From: Pseudomonas putida
GTDB taxonomy: Bacteria > Pseudomonadota > Gammaproteobacteria > Pseudomonadales > Pseudomonadaceae
Assembly (NCBI RefSeq): GCF_028682455.1
Contig: NZ_JANHLD010000003.1
Span: 744,001-808,000 of the forward strand
Reading direction: 5' to 3'
Length of the DNA: 64,000 bases
A program made the translations under genes and the position numbers. Of this stretch, positions 1-8,545 are shown one piece after another; the stretch's first letter is position 1; every line of letters starts with the position of its first letter. The notes beneath the pieces are model-generated. The model was not told the origin of the DNA and did not search any database. It saw only the letters and a program-made list of their open reading frames with translations.

Positions 1-1116
1 GCCTATGCCGCCTCGTTCATCGAGTGGTTCGCCGAAGAAGCCAAGCGCGTGTATGGCGACACCATTCCAGGCCACCAGCCAGACAAGCGCCTGATCGTTA
101 TCAAGCAGCCCATTGGTGTCACCGCCGCGATCACCCCGTGGAACTTCCCGGCCGCGATGATCACCCGTAAAGCCGGCCCGGCCCTGGCCGCTGGCTGCAC
201 CATGGTCCTCAAGCCTGCTTCGCAGACCCCGTACTCCGCCCTGGCCCTGGTCGAACTGGCCCAGCGTGCCGGCATCCCGGCTGGCGTGCTGAGCGTGGTC
301 ACCGGCAGCGCCGGCGACATCGGCAGCGAGCTGACCGGCAACCCGATCGTGCGCAAGCTGTCGTTCACCGGCTCCACCGAGATCGGTCGCCAGCTGATGG
401 CCGAATGCGCCAAGGACATCAAGAAGGTTTCCCTGGAACTGGGTGGCAACGCCCCGTTCATCGTGTTCGACGACGCTGACCTGGACAAGGCCGTTGAAGG
501 CGCGATCATCTCCAAGTACCGCAACAACGGCCAGACCTGCGTCTGCGCCAACCGTATCTACGTGCAGGATGCTGTCTACGACGCCTTCGCCGAGAAGCTC
601 AAGGCCGCTGTGGCCAAGCTGAAAATCGGTAACGGCCTGGAAGACGGCACCACCACTGGCCCGCTGATCGACGAGAAAGCGGTCGCCAAGGTCCAGGAGC
701 ACATTGCCGATGCAGTCGGCAAAGGCGCCCAGGTACTGACCGGCGGCAAGCTGATCGAAGGCAACTTCTTCGAGCCGACCGTACTGGTCAACGTGCCGAA
801 GAACGCCGCAGTAGCCAAGGAAGAAACTTTCGGCCCACTGGCACCGCTGTTCCGTTTCAAGGACGAGGCAGAAGTCATTGCCATGTCCAACGATACCGAG
901 TTCGGTCTGGCCTCGTACTTCTATGCCCGCGACATGAGCCGTGTGTTCCGTGTTGCCGAAGCGCTGGAGTACGGCATGGTCGGTATCAACACCGGTCTGA
1001 TCTCCAACGAAGTCGCGCCGTTCGGCGGTATCAAGGCCTCGGGCCTTGGCCGCGAAGGTTCCAAGTACGGCATCGAGGACTACCTGGAAATCAAATACCT
1101 GTGCATCAGCGTCTGA
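1..1116 (+). CDS. gabD: Succinate-semialdehyde dehydrogenase, NADP-dependent (5' partial)
   Basis: This enzyme oxidises succinate semialdehyde to succinate in the cytoplasm, the last step of GABA catabolism. The reading frame is open from base 1, so the N-terminal part, roughly 110 residues by family length, lies outside the window. Aldehyde dehydrogenase landmarks are visible: the PWNFP cofactor-binding stretch, the FTGSTEIG loop, the catalytic Glu in SLELGGNAP and the catalytic Cys in NNGQTCVCANR. The C-terminal FGGIKASGLGREG segment is also typical of GabD. A terminator-like hairpin follows the stop, then gabT on the same strand, the usual gabDT pairing. The family call is firm; the NADP preference is inferred from GabD similarity. 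Confidence 0.95.
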   Translation, partial: AYAASFIEWFAEEAKRVYGDTIPGHQPDKRLIVIKQPIGVTAAITPWNFPAAMITRKAGPALAAGCTMVLKPASQTPYSALALVELAQRAGIPAGVLSVVTGSAGDIGSELTGNPIVRKLSFTGSTEIGRQLMAECAKDIKKVSLELGGNAPFIVFDDADLDKAVEGAIISKYRNNGQTCVCANRIYVQDAVYDAFAEKLKAAVAKLKIGNGLEDGTTTGPLIDEKAVAKVQEHIADAVGKGAQVLTGGKLIEGNFFEPTVLVNVPKNAAVAKEETFGPLAPLFRFKDEAEVIAMSNDTEFGLASYFYARDMSRVFRVAEALEYGMVGINTGLISNEVAPFGGIKASGLGREGSKYGIEDYLEIKYLCISV

Positions 1117-1140
1117 TCGCAGCGTAAGGCTTTACCTCTG

Positions 1141-1178
1141 CCAGCGGGGCGCGAGAGCGACGTCCCGCTGGCCTTTTT
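1141..1178 (+). terminator. Hairpin terminator between gabD and gabT
   Basis: CCAGCGGG (1141-1148) pairs perfectly with CCCGCTGG (1164-1171) and is followed by a run of T at 1174-1178. It probably ends or attenuates gabD transcripts, so gabT may be partly independent. Confidence 0.75.
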
Positions 1179-1299
1179 ACACCGTACACCCGGTGGCCAG
1201 GGCCCCTGCAGCAGTCGATCAACGCATGCTGCGTGCAGTTGAATACCGGCCACTCCGACTTGAATCGCGCCACCTTGCGTGTGGCGAATTGAGGACATT

Positions 1300-2580
1300 A
1301 TGAGCAAGACCAACGAATCTTTGATGCAACGTCGTGTCGCCGCTGTTCCACGCGGTGTTGGCCAGATCCACCCGATCTTCGCCGAGTCGGCAAAAAACGC
1401 CACCGTCACTGACGTCGAAGGCCGTGAGTTCATCGACTTCGCCGGCGGTATCGCGGTACTGAACACCGGTCACGTGCACCCGAAGATCATCGCTGCCGTT
1501 GAAGCCCAACTGCACAAGCTGACCCACACCTGCTTCCAGGTACTGGCCTACGAGCCTTACGTCGAGCTGTGCGAAAAGATCAACGCCAAGGTTCCTGGCG
1601 ACTTCGCCAAGAAGACCCTGCTGGTCACCACCGGTTCCGAAGCCGTCGAGAACGCCATCAAGATCGCCCGTGCCGCCACTGGCCGTGCCGGCGTGATCGC
1701 CTTCACCGGCGCCTACCACGGTCGTACCATGATGACCCTGGGCCTGACCGGTAAAGTCGTTCCTTATTCGGCCGGCATGGGCCTGATGCCAGGCGGCATC
1801 TTCCGCGCCATCTACCCGAACGAGCTGCACGGTGTGAGCGTCGACGATTCGATCGCCTCCATCGAGCGCATTTTCAAGAACGACGCCGAAGCCCGTGACA
1901 TCGCTGCAATCATCCTCGAGCCAGTTCAGGGCGAAGGTGGTTTCTACGTTGCACCTAAAGAGTTCATGAAGCGTCTGCGTGCCCTGTGCGACCAGCACGG
2001 CATCCTGCTGATCGCTGACGAAGTACAGACTGGCGCTGGCCGTACCGGTACCTTCTTCGCCATGGAACAGATGGGCGTTGCTCCCGACCTGACCACCTTC
2101 GCCAAATCCATCGCTGGCGGCTTCCCGCTGGCCGGTGTGTGCGGCAAGGCCGAGTACATGGACGCCATCGCTCCAGGCGGCCTGGGCGGCACCTACGCCG
2201 GTAGCCCGATCGCTTGCGCCGCGGCCCTGGCCGTGATGGAAGTGTTCGAAGAAGAAAAACTGCTGGACCGCAGCAAGGCTGTTGGCGAGCGTCTGGTCGC
2301 TGGCCTGCGCAAGATCCAGGACAAGCACCCGATCATCGGTGACGTGCGTGCCCTGGGTTCGATGATCGCTGTCGAAGTCTTCGACAAAGCCGGTTCCCAC
2401 ACCCCGAACGCCGCTGCAGTGGCCTCGGTTGTGGCCAAGGCGCGCGACAAGGGCCTGATCCTGCTGTCGTGCGGCACCTACGGCAACGTCCTGCGGATCC
2501 TGGTTCCGCTGACCTCGCCTGATGAGCAACTGGACCAAGGTCTGGCAATCATCGAAGAGTGCTTCGCAGAACTCGCGTAA
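1300..2580 (+). CDS. gabT: 4-aminobutyrate aminotransferase
   Basis: This is a PLP-dependent class III aminotransferase of 426 residues that transfers the amino group of GABA to 2-oxoglutarate, giving succinate semialdehyde for GabD. The start was placed at 1300 (MSKTNESL), seven residues inside the longest open frame, because GAGGA lies at 1291-1295 with good spacing and the length then fits GabT. Family marks are the TTGSEAVENAIKIARAAT cofactor loop, the ADEVQTGAGRTG segment and the PLP lysine in TFAKSIAGGFPL. It is followed by a strong terminator. Some GabT-like enzymes also accept 5-aminovalerate, so the in vivo substrate range may be broader. Confidence 0.96.
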   Translation: MSKTNESLMQRRVAAVPRGVGQIHPIFAESAKNATVTDVEGREFIDFAGGIAVLNTGHVHPKIIAAVEAQLHKLTHTCFQVLAYEPYVELCEKINAKVPGDFAKKTLLVTTGSEAVENAIKIARAATGRAGVIAFTGAYHGRTMMTLGLTGKVVPYSAGMGLMPGGIFRAIYPNELHGVSVDDSIASIERIFKNDAEARDIAAIILEPVQGEGGFYVAPKEFMKRLRALCDQHGILLIADEVQTGAGRTGTFFAMEQMGVAPDLTTFAKSIAGGFPLAGVCGKAEYMDAIAPGGLGGTYAGSPIACAAALAVMEVFEEEKLLDRSKAVGERLVAGLRKIQDKHPIIGDVRALGSMIAVEVFDKAGSHTPNAAAVASVVAKARDKGLILLSCGTYGNVLRILVPLTSPDEQLDQGLAIIEECFAELA

Positions 2581-2596
2581 ACTGTGACGCACTAGA

Positions 2597-2628
2597 AGAA
2601 AACCCGCTTCGGCGGGTTTTTTTTCGCC
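2597..2628 (+). terminator. Rho-independent terminator after gabT
   Basis: AACCCGC-TTC-GGCGGGTT stem followed by a run of eight T, 17 bases after the gabT stop. It separates gabT from the HDOD gene downstream. Confidence 0.9.
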
Positions 2629-2642
2629 CAAAGGAATGCCAG

Positions 2643-2718
2643 GGGGCTAAGGTTCCCCGTAAGGAGACACCTAGGAAGGTGCACTGGATGACGTGTAGAG
2701 AATTATCGGAGAGTCGAG
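2643..2718 (+). promoter_or_regulatory. Leader with GGA-loop hairpins, candidate Rsm/CsrA target
   Basis: The 75 bases before the HDOD gene hold a hairpin GGGG/CCCC (2643-2646 with 2655-2658). A second, perfect 5-bp hairpin CACCT-AGGA-AGGTG (2668-2681) has an AGGA loop, and a weaker CAC/GTG hairpin shows GGA in TGGATG. More GGA motifs sit at AAGGAG (2661-2666) and CGGAGA (2707-2712), the last next to the start codon. RsmA/RsmE/CsrA proteins bind A(N)GGA in hairpin loops, usually at several sites including the ribosome-binding site. This is inference from structure only. Confidence 0.45.
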
Positions 2719-2719
2719 T

Positions 2720-3928
2720 ATGAGCGTTGCCAACCCAGCCAAGGCACCTTGCGTGCTGATTGCCGAAGGCGACCCCTGGGTGCGGGACATGCTGAGCCAG
2801 ATGCTCCTGAGCGTGCGCTGCGATGCACGCTTGCAGGTTTGCGCCGATGGCTCGCAGGCGCTGGCGGCGTTGTCGTGCCAGCCCGACCTGATCATCGCCG
2901 CCCGCGAGTTGCCCGGTGGCGACGGCCTGGATCTGCTGCGCAACGTGCGGGCCAAGGGCCGTCAACCGGCCTTGCCGTTCATTCTGATGAGCAACCGCAG
3001 CGACAGCGCCAGCGTGCGCGAAGCCTTGCCGTTCGCGCCCACGGCGTACCTGAGCAAGCCCTTGAACATGGATTCCTTGCGTCACCGCCTGGAAGACCTG
3101 CTGGTCAAGGTGGGTGAAGAAATCGCCTGCCCGGTGGTGCCGCTGCAACCGGGCATGACCCTGCCGCGGTTTCTCGAGGGGCGCCGCGCCACGGCCGATG
3201 GCGGCCCGTTGCTGGCCGATGTGCAGCAGGCGATCAAGCGCAGCCTCAACCCCCAGGGGCTCAATCTAAAGACGCTGGAAGAAGAGATCCGCAACGATCC
3301 GCAGATCACTGCCGTGTTGATCGCCGCGGCCAACAGTGCCACGCTGCACCGTGACGGCACCGTGCAGACGCTGCTGCAGGCGCTGAACAAGCTGGGGACG
3401 ACCCAGAGCATGAACCTGATCCTGGGCCTTGTCTTGAAGCGCAGCGCCAGGCTCAGCGACCCGCTGCTGTCGCGCCATGCCGAGCACTTCTGGGAACTGT
3501 CGCTGCATGCTGCCGAGTTCGCCCGGACCCTGGCGCGGATGCTCGAGCTGGACCAGGAGCGCTGCTATTGCGCAGGGTTGCTGCATTGCCTGGGCGACCT
3601 GGCGCTGCTGCGCTGCTTGCAGGAGTGGCGCCTGGCCGGTGGCGAGCTGGATGACGAAGCCATCGAGCGGTCGCTGACGGAATTTGCAGCGGCCTTCGGT
3701 TCGGCCTTGCGTACCCGCTGGCGCTTGCCGCTGGAGCTGCGTGAACTGATTGCCGCGATCTACCAGTTGGGCGGCGGGGTGTATTCGCGCGAGGCACTGG
3801 TGATGAACCTGGCCGGGCAGCTGGCGCGGTTGCCGGCAGGTCAGGGGCTGGAGGCGTTGGCCGAGAGCAAGACGGCGCGGTTGCTCAAGGTAGGGATGGC
3901 TGAGCTGGGTCGCCTGCGCAAAGACTGA
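2720..3928 (+). CDS. Pseudo-receiver / HDOD signalling protein
   Basis: This 402-residue cytoplasmic protein has an N-terminal response-regulator-like domain (about residues 10-125) and an HDOD domain (about 180-390). HDOD proteins are catalytically inert relatives of HD phosphohydrolases found in bacterial signalling. The receiver keeps acidic residues near Asp18, the PGGDG turn and Lys113 in YLSKP. The usual phospho-acceptor aspartate is Ala61 (IIAARELPGGDG), so classical phosphorylation looks impossible. The gene stands alone between the gabT terminator and a palindrome. Its leader carries several GGA hairpins that suggest post-transcriptional control. The partner is unknown; the position between gabT and c-di-GMP genes gives only weak hints. 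Confidence 0.85.
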   Translation: MSVANPAKAPCVLIAEGDPWVRDMLSQMLLSVRCDARLQVCADGSQALAALSCQPDLIIAARELPGGDGLDLLRNVRAKGRQPALPFILMSNRSDSASVREALPFAPTAYLSKPLNMDSLRHRLEDLLVKVGEEIACPVVPLQPGMTLPRFLEGRRATADGGPLLADVQQAIKRSLNPQGLNLKTLEEEIRNDPQITAVLIAAANSATLHRDGTVQTLLQALNKLGTTQSMNLILGLVLKRSARLSDPLLSRHAEHFWELSLHAAEFARTLARMLELDQERCYCAGLLHCLGDLALLRCLQEWRLAGGELDDEAIERSLTEFAAAFGSALRTRWRLPLELRELIAAIYQLGGGVYSREALVMNLAGQLARLPAGQGLEALAESKTARLLKVGMAELGRLRKD

Positions 3929-3941
3929 AGGGCGGCCCAAA

Positions 3942-4001
3942 CGCTGGCAAGCCAGCTTCCACAAGGATTGCGTGAACCTTGTGGAAGCTGGCTTGCCAGC
4001 G
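3942..4001. repeat. Large REP-type palindrome between convergent genes
   Basis: A perfect 25-bp inverted repeat (3942-3966 with 3977-4001) with a 10-base loop lies between the HDOD gene and the converging cyclase gene. Each arm contains the GCTGGCTTGCCAGC core seen at other REP copies in this window. The right arm begins at the cyclase stop region, so it likely acts as a bidirectional terminator or mRNA-stabilising hairpin. Confidence 0.85.
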
Positions 4002-4008
4002 ATACTTT

Positions 4009-4998
4009 TCAGTCAGTCACAATCTGGTTCTTGCCCTGGCGCTTGGCCTGGTACATCGCAGCGTCCGCCCGGGCGAACACGCTGTCGAGGCTTTCATCGG
4101 CGTCGGTGATGCCGGCCAATCCCTGGCTCACGGTCACGCCGAACGTCTTGTTTTCATGGCTGAAGCTCAGCCGCTGGATCTCCCGCTGCAACCGCTCGGC
4201 TATCTGTTGGGCGATCTGCGGGGTACAGCCTGGGAACACCGCCGCAAACTCCTCGCCACCGATGCGCCCGAACAGGTCGCCCCGGCGCAGCACCGCCTTG
4301 CCGGTGTCGGCGATGCGCTGCAGAACATAGTCGCCCTCCTGGTGGCCGTAGGTGTCGTTGATCTGCTTGAAGTCATCGATATCCAGCAGCAGGAAGGTCA
4401 GGGGCGTTTCGTCCAGCCGGGCGGTTTCGAAGGCGTGGTGGGCGCAATCGAAGAAGTGCCGGCGGTTGCTGCTCTGGGTCAGCACATCGGTGGTGGCCAG
4501 GCGTTGCAGTTCACCTTCGAGTTGCTTTTTCTCGGTGATGTCTTCGGCCATGCCGACCACGATCACTCGCTGGTCGTTGTCGGCCTGCTGGTTGATAAAG
4601 CATTTGTCGCTGAGCCAGCGGATTTTCCCGTCGGCGGCGATGATGCGGTACTCGCGGTCTTCCACGGCGCCCTTTACCAGCACCTCGGCCAGGCTGCGCT
4701 CGGCGTAGTCGAGGTCGTCGGGGTAGATGCTGTCGCGCCATTCGTTGAAGTCGGCCAGCAACAGGCCGGCGGGACGCCCGAAAATGCGTTCGTAGGCCGG
4801 GCTCACGTAGAGCACCTGGCGCGACTCCCAGTCGAAGGCCCAGAGCACGGCGTTGACGCTGTCGAGCAGCGAACTGAACAACTGCTCGCGTTCACTCAAG
4901 CGGGCGACTTCACCTTGGGCGTGCATGAGCGCCAGCAGGGTCTGGGCGGCTTCGGGGGGCGGATTGCAAGGTTGGGACGACGGTTTTTTCTTGACCAT
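4009..4998 (-). CDS. PAS-GGDEF diguanylate cyclase
   Basis: This protein of 329 residues should make cyclic di-GMP from two GTP. An N-terminal segment of about 40 residues is followed by a PAS domain (about 45-155, with YVSPAYERIFG and a DITEKK exit) and a GGDEF domain (about 165-329). The active site is intact as GRIGGEEFAAVF. An inhibitory I-site RxxD (RRGD) sits exactly five residues before GGEEF, so product feedback is expected. There is no signal peptide or membrane segment, so it is cytoplasmic and senses an unknown cue through PAS. The usual GLPNRR entry motif is altered to QSSNRR. It reads in the same direction as desA, 137 bases downstream of it. Confidence 0.93.
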   Translation of the reverse strand: MVKKKPSSQPCNPPPEAAQTLLALMHAQGEVARLSEREQLFSSLLDSVNAVLWAFDWESRQVLYVSPAYERIFGRPAGLLLADFNEWRDSIYPDDLDYAERSLAEVLVKGAVEDREYRIIAADGKIRWLSDKCFINQQADNDQRVIVVGMAEDITEKKQLEGELQRLATTDVLTQSSNRRHFFDCAHHAFETARLDETPLTFLLLDIDDFKQINDTYGHQEGDYVLQRIADTGKAVLRRGDLFGRIGGEEFAAVFPGCTPQIAQQIAERLQREIQRLSFSHENKTFGVTVSQGLAGITDADESLDSVFARADAAMYQAKRQGKNQIVTD

Positions 4999-5135
4999 GA
5001 GCGCGCAACTTTTCTCACACTGAGGTGGGCGGCCACGACCTGGCCCGCCACGCGGGCGATATGCCAGTCAGAGTGAGAATAGTTGGTGAAGTTCCAGGCG
5101 GTGTGCTCCGGGCCGAAGCACACCGATCAACGGCA

Positions 5136-6320
5136 TCAGCCCAGGGCAGGGCGCAGGGAGTAGGTTTTCAGCTGGGCGGCAAAGTCGCGCAGGGACTGGA
5201 TGCCACTGGCCTCGGCCTCGTGTACCCAGTCTTTGATGGCGGCCAGCATGTCGTGGCCGTTGGCGCTGGTGCGGCCCCAGATCTGCTGCAGGGCCAGGCG
5301 TTTTTCGTAGATGGTCTTCAGCGCCTGGCTGTGCTCTAGCATGGTCTGGATGCGCAGGTGATGGCGATCTTCAAGCAGGCTGGTTTCCCGCGACAGCAGG
5401 CGCTTGGCACGACGGAACTGGTGGCGAACCGAATCGTCGACCCGCGCCAGCTCCTGCTTGACCAGCGGTGCGATCACCAGCTTGCGGTACTGGGCCATGA
5501 TCTGGAAGCGGTTGTTGAGGATCGCCATGGCGGTGTCCATGTCGAGCTGGCCCTTGCCTTCGACCCGGTGGGCGATGGGGGCGACCCGCTGTACCTTGGC
5601 CAGGCGCAGCCAGCAGAACAACTTGATCCAGGCCCAGCCCATGTCGAACTCCCAGCGCTTGACCGACAGCTTGGCCGAGTTGGGGTAGGTGTGGTGGTTG
5701 TTGTGCAGCTCTTCGCCGCCGACGATGATGCCCCAGGGGATGAGGTTGGTGGCTGCGTCGCGGCATTCGAAATTGCGGTAGCCCACGGCATGGCCCAGGC
5801 CGTTGATCACGCCGGCGGCCCAGAAGGGAATCCACATCATCTGGATGGCCCAGATGGTGATGCCGATGGTGCCGAACAGCAGCAGGTCGATCACCGCCAT
5901 CAGGGCGATGCCGCCGAGTTTGTAGCGCGAATAGAGATTGCGCTCGATCCAGTCTTCAGGGCAGTTCTTGCCGTAGATACGCAGGGTTTCCGGGTTGCGC
6001 GCTTCTTCGCGGTACAGCTCGGCGCCCTTGCGCAGGACGGTGGACAGGCCCTTGATCACCGGGCTATGCGGGTCGTCGACGGTTTCGCACTTGGCGTGGT
6101 GCTTGCGGTGGATGGCCGTCCACTCGCGGGTGTTCTGCGCCGTGGTCAACCACAGCCAGAATCGGAAAAAGTGCTTGAGCCCGGCGTTGAGTTCCAACGA
6201 GCGGTGGGCGGAATAACGGTGCAGGTAAACGGTGACACTGACGATGGTCACATGGGTCATGACCAGGGTGACTGCCAGCAGTTGCCACGCCGACAAGTTC
6301 AGCAAACCTTGGTACCACAT
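5136..6320 (-). CDS. desA: Membrane fatty acid delta-9 desaturase
   Basis: This aerobic diiron desaturase of 394 residues should introduce a cis double bond into saturated acyl chains of membrane phospholipids, adjusting fluidity. The three histidine boxes are present: HRYSAHR, HRKHH and HNNHH. Hydrophobic segments at the N-terminus (LLNLSAWQLLAVTLVM) and mid-protein fit an inner-membrane four-helix topology. The family contains acyl-lipid and acyl-CoA enzymes; I recall the P. aeruginosa homologue PA0286 (DesA), which also lies next to a GGDEF-EAL gene and the sulfate transport genes, as the phospholipid type. The gene is divergent from the 6472 gene, with 151 bases between them for both promoters. 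Confidence 0.9.
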   Translation of the reverse strand: MWYQGLLNLSAWQLLAVTLVMTHVTIVSVTVYLHRYSAHRSLELNAGLKHFFRFWLWLTTAQNTREWTAIHRKHHAKCETVDDPHSPVIKGLSTVLRKGAELYREEARNPETLRIYGKNCPEDWIERNLYSRYKLGGIALMAVIDLLLFGTIGITIWAIQMMWIPFWAAGVINGLGHAVGYRNFECRDAATNLIPWGIIVGGEELHNNHHTYPNSAKLSVKRWEFDMGWAWIKLFCWLRLAKVQRVAPIAHRVEGKGQLDMDTAMAILNNRFQIMAQYRKLVIAPLVKQELARVDDSVRHQFRRAKRLLSRETSLLEDRHHLRIQTMLEHSQALKTIYEKRLALQQIWGRTSANGHDMLAAIKDWVHEAEASGIQSLRDFAAQLKTYSLRPALG

Positions 6321-6471
6321 AGGCGTAGGGGCCCTCTAGAACATAAGGAACAGCAGGGAAGCATTATCCCTGCGCGGGCAAATAAAACCAGTCGGCCTTT
6401 TAGATAGGAGGTCACGGGATGTTTCTACCTTATAATCCCCCAACTTTTTCAGTGGGCTTGTTCAGGACCTT

Positions 6472-8367
6472 ATGTCTGCTTCCATTCGAGACGCCTTGCG
6501 CATGGCGGCGCTTTACCTGGTGCTGTCCGTGCTCTGGCTGGCGCTGTCTGATCAAATATTGAGCAGTCTTTTCGATAATCCGCAGCAACTGGCCCGCTGG
6601 CAGTTGCTCAGTGCCCACCTCTGGGTGTTGTGCAGCGCGTTGTTGATCTTCTCTTCCCGTGCCCGGCTGTTGAACTTCATTGGCGTGGGGGCGCGCCTGC
6701 GTCGCGAGGACCGCGAGCGCCTGCGCATGGCGGCAGCGGTGTTCGACAGCACGCTGGAAGGTGTCCTGGTGACGGACTGCGACGGAGTGATCGTGCATGT
6801 GAACCGCGCGTTCATGCAGATCACCGGCTACGAGAAAGACGAGGTGCTCGGCCAGCGTCCGAGCAAGTTCAAGTCCGGGCGTCACGGCCCCGCGTTCTAC
6901 CAGCAGATCTTCGCCACCCTGGCGGAGAAGGGCGAGTGGAGTGGCGAAATCTGGAACCGGCGCAAAAGCGGCGAGGTGTACCCACAGTGGCAGACCATCT
7001 GCTCGATCCGCGACGACAGTGGCGAATTGAGCCACTACGTCGCGGTGTTCAGTGATATCAGCGCGATCAAGCACAGCGAGCGCGAGCTGGCCTACCTGGC
7101 TCATCATGACCCGCTCACCGACCTGCCCAACCGCCTGCTGTTCAACGACCGCGCCGAACAGGCGCTGGCATCGGCCCAGGCCAACAAGCGAGGTTGCGCC
7201 TTGCTGTTGCTGGATCTGGACCACTTCCAGAGCATCAACGATGGCCTTGGCCACAATGTTGGCGACCAATTGCTCAAGGTGGTGGGCGAACGGCTCAAGA
7301 GCCTGCTGGGCAACGGCGTGACCCTGGCGCGCCTGGGCGGTGACGAGTTTGCCGTGCTGGCCGAGAACTGCCCGCAAGTGGGGCAGGCGGCGGCGTTGGC
7401 GCAACGCATTATCGACGGCATGAAGGAGCCATTCGAACTCGATGCCCAGCGATTGTTCATCAGCGTCAGCATCGGTATCAGCCTGTTCCCCGGCGACGCC
7501 CTGAGCGCCGAGCAACTGCTGCGCAATGCCGACTCGGCGTTGTTCAAGGCCAAGTCGTGCGGGCGCGCCGGGTATGCGTTGTACACCGAGGAACTGACCG
7601 CCCACGCCCAGCAGCGGGTCGAGACCGCCGGTGAACTGCGCCGGGCGCTGGAGCAGGAAGAACTGCGGGTCTACTACCAGCCGGTGCATGACCTGCGCAG
7701 CGGCAGGATGATCGGCGTCGAGGCGCTGGTACGCTGGCAGCATCCGCAGCGTGGCCTGGTGCCGCCTGGTGAGTTCATTCCGATTGCCGAGCGCACCGGT
7801 TTGATCGCCGACATCGACACCTGGGTGCTGCACCAGGCCTGCGCGCAGATGGTGGCGTGGCAGGCTGCCGGCCAGCAGCTGGAGTTTGTGGCGGTGAATC
7901 TTTCCAGCCGCCTGTTTGGACAGCGCGATCTGTACCAGCAGGTGGCCAAGGTGCTGCATGACACTCGACTCGATCCGGGCCTGCTGGAGCTTGAGGTGAC
8001 GGAGAGCGCGGTGATGGAGGACCACGAAGTCGCACTGGAGCAACTGCATCGCCTGCGCGAGCTGGGCTTGCGCCTGGCCATAGACGACTTCGGCACGGGG
8101 TATTCCTCGTTGCTGCGCCTCAAGCGCTTGCCAGTACAGAAGCTCAAGATCGACCAGGGCTTTGTCGCCGGGTTGCCGAGCGACGAGGACGATGCCGCGA
8201 TCGTGCGGGTGATCATCGCCCTGGGCCGGAGCATGGGCATGGAGGTGCATGCCGAAGGTATCGAACAGGCCGAGCAGGCGCGCTTCCTGCTGGATCACGA
8301 GTGCCAGATGGGGCAGGGCTATTGGTTTGGCCGGCCGGTGCCAGCGCAGCAATTGCGTTGGCTCTGA
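6472..8367 (+). CDS. PAS-GGDEF-EAL cyclic di-GMP enzyme, membrane-bound
   Basis: This 631-residue inner-membrane protein has two N-terminal hydrophobic segments (LYLVLSVLWLALSD and LLSAHLWVLCSALLIF), a PAS domain (about 85-195), a GGDEF domain (about 205-370) and an EAL domain (about 380-631). The EAL catalytic set looks complete: GVEALVRWQH, VNLSSRLF, EVTESAV, DDFGTGYSS, LKIDQGFV and AEGIEQ, so it should hydrolyse c-di-GMP. GGDEF is also canonical (ARLGGDEF) but lacks an RxxD I-site, and may make or only sense nucleotide. The same architecture occurs beside desA in P. aeruginosa (PA0285, which I recall as a phosphodiesterase named PipA). A TATAAT hexamer lies at 6431-6436. Confidence 0.92.
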   Translation: MSASIRDALRMAALYLVLSVLWLALSDQILSSLFDNPQQLARWQLLSAHLWVLCSALLIFSSRARLLNFIGVGARLRREDRERLRMAAAVFDSTLEGVLVTDCDGVIVHVNRAFMQITGYEKDEVLGQRPSKFKSGRHGPAFYQQIFATLAEKGEWSGEIWNRRKSGEVYPQWQTICSIRDDSGELSHYVAVFSDISAIKHSERELAYLAHHDPLTDLPNRLLFNDRAEQALASAQANKRGCALLLLDLDHFQSINDGLGHNVGDQLLKVVGERLKSLLGNGVTLARLGGDEFAVLAENCPQVGQAAALAQRIIDGMKEPFELDAQRLFISVSIGISLFPGDALSAEQLLRNADSALFKAKSCGRAGYALYTEELTAHAQQRVETAGELRRALEQEELRVYYQPVHDLRSGRMIGVEALVRWQHPQRGLVPPGEFIPIAERTGLIADIDTWVLHQACAQMVAWQAAGQQLEFVAVNLSSRLFGQRDLYQQVAKVLHDTRLDPGLLELEVTESAVMEDHEVALEQLHRLRELGLRLAIDDFGTGYSSLLRLKRLPVQKLKIDQGFVAGLPSDEDDAAIVRVIIALGRSMGMEVHAEGIEQAEQARFLLDHECQMGQGYWFGRPVPAQQLRWL

Positions 8368-8382
8368 AGCCCCTTGCGTACT

Positions 8383-8405
8383 TGTAGGCGCGGGCTTGTC
8401 CCGCG
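8383..8405. repeat. Single REP element
   Basis: One copy of the family unit TGTAGGCGCGGGCTTGTCCC followed by GCG, just after the GGDEF-EAL gene stop. Confidence 0.75.
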
Positions 8406-8410
8406 TTTAT

Positions 8411-8478
8411 TTTTGGTTATATAAAAATTCTTAAATAGTATTTTTAAGAATATTCACGCCCCCCTAAGATTGCCCTCA
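8411..8478 (+). promoter_or_regulatory. AT-rich promoter region of the sulfate operon (CysB-type candidate)
   Basis: A sharply AT-rich block in GC-rich surroundings starts with TTTTGGTTAT (8411-8420), contains the dyad ATTCTTAAA (8427-8435) / TTTAAGAAT (8443-8451), and ends with a -10-like TAAGAT (8465-8470) and CCTCA (8474-8478). No good -35 is present, as expected for an activator-dependent promoter. The same order of blocks with nearly the same spacing recurs at 17616-17682. CysB is the known activator of such genes in gamma-proteobacteria; binding here is inferred. Confidence 0.5.
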
Positions 8479-8545
8479 AGCCAGGCGCAGTCGCTTTCTC
8501 ACTCACGCTTCTGCACGGCACCTCTTAGTTCACAGGAGCACGAGC

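Noticed and set aside
6430..8352. A 640-codon open frame on the minus strand under the GGDEF-EAL gene
   Set aside because: The plus strand has complete GGDEF and EAL catalytic motifs; the minus frame is compositionally a mirror without domains.
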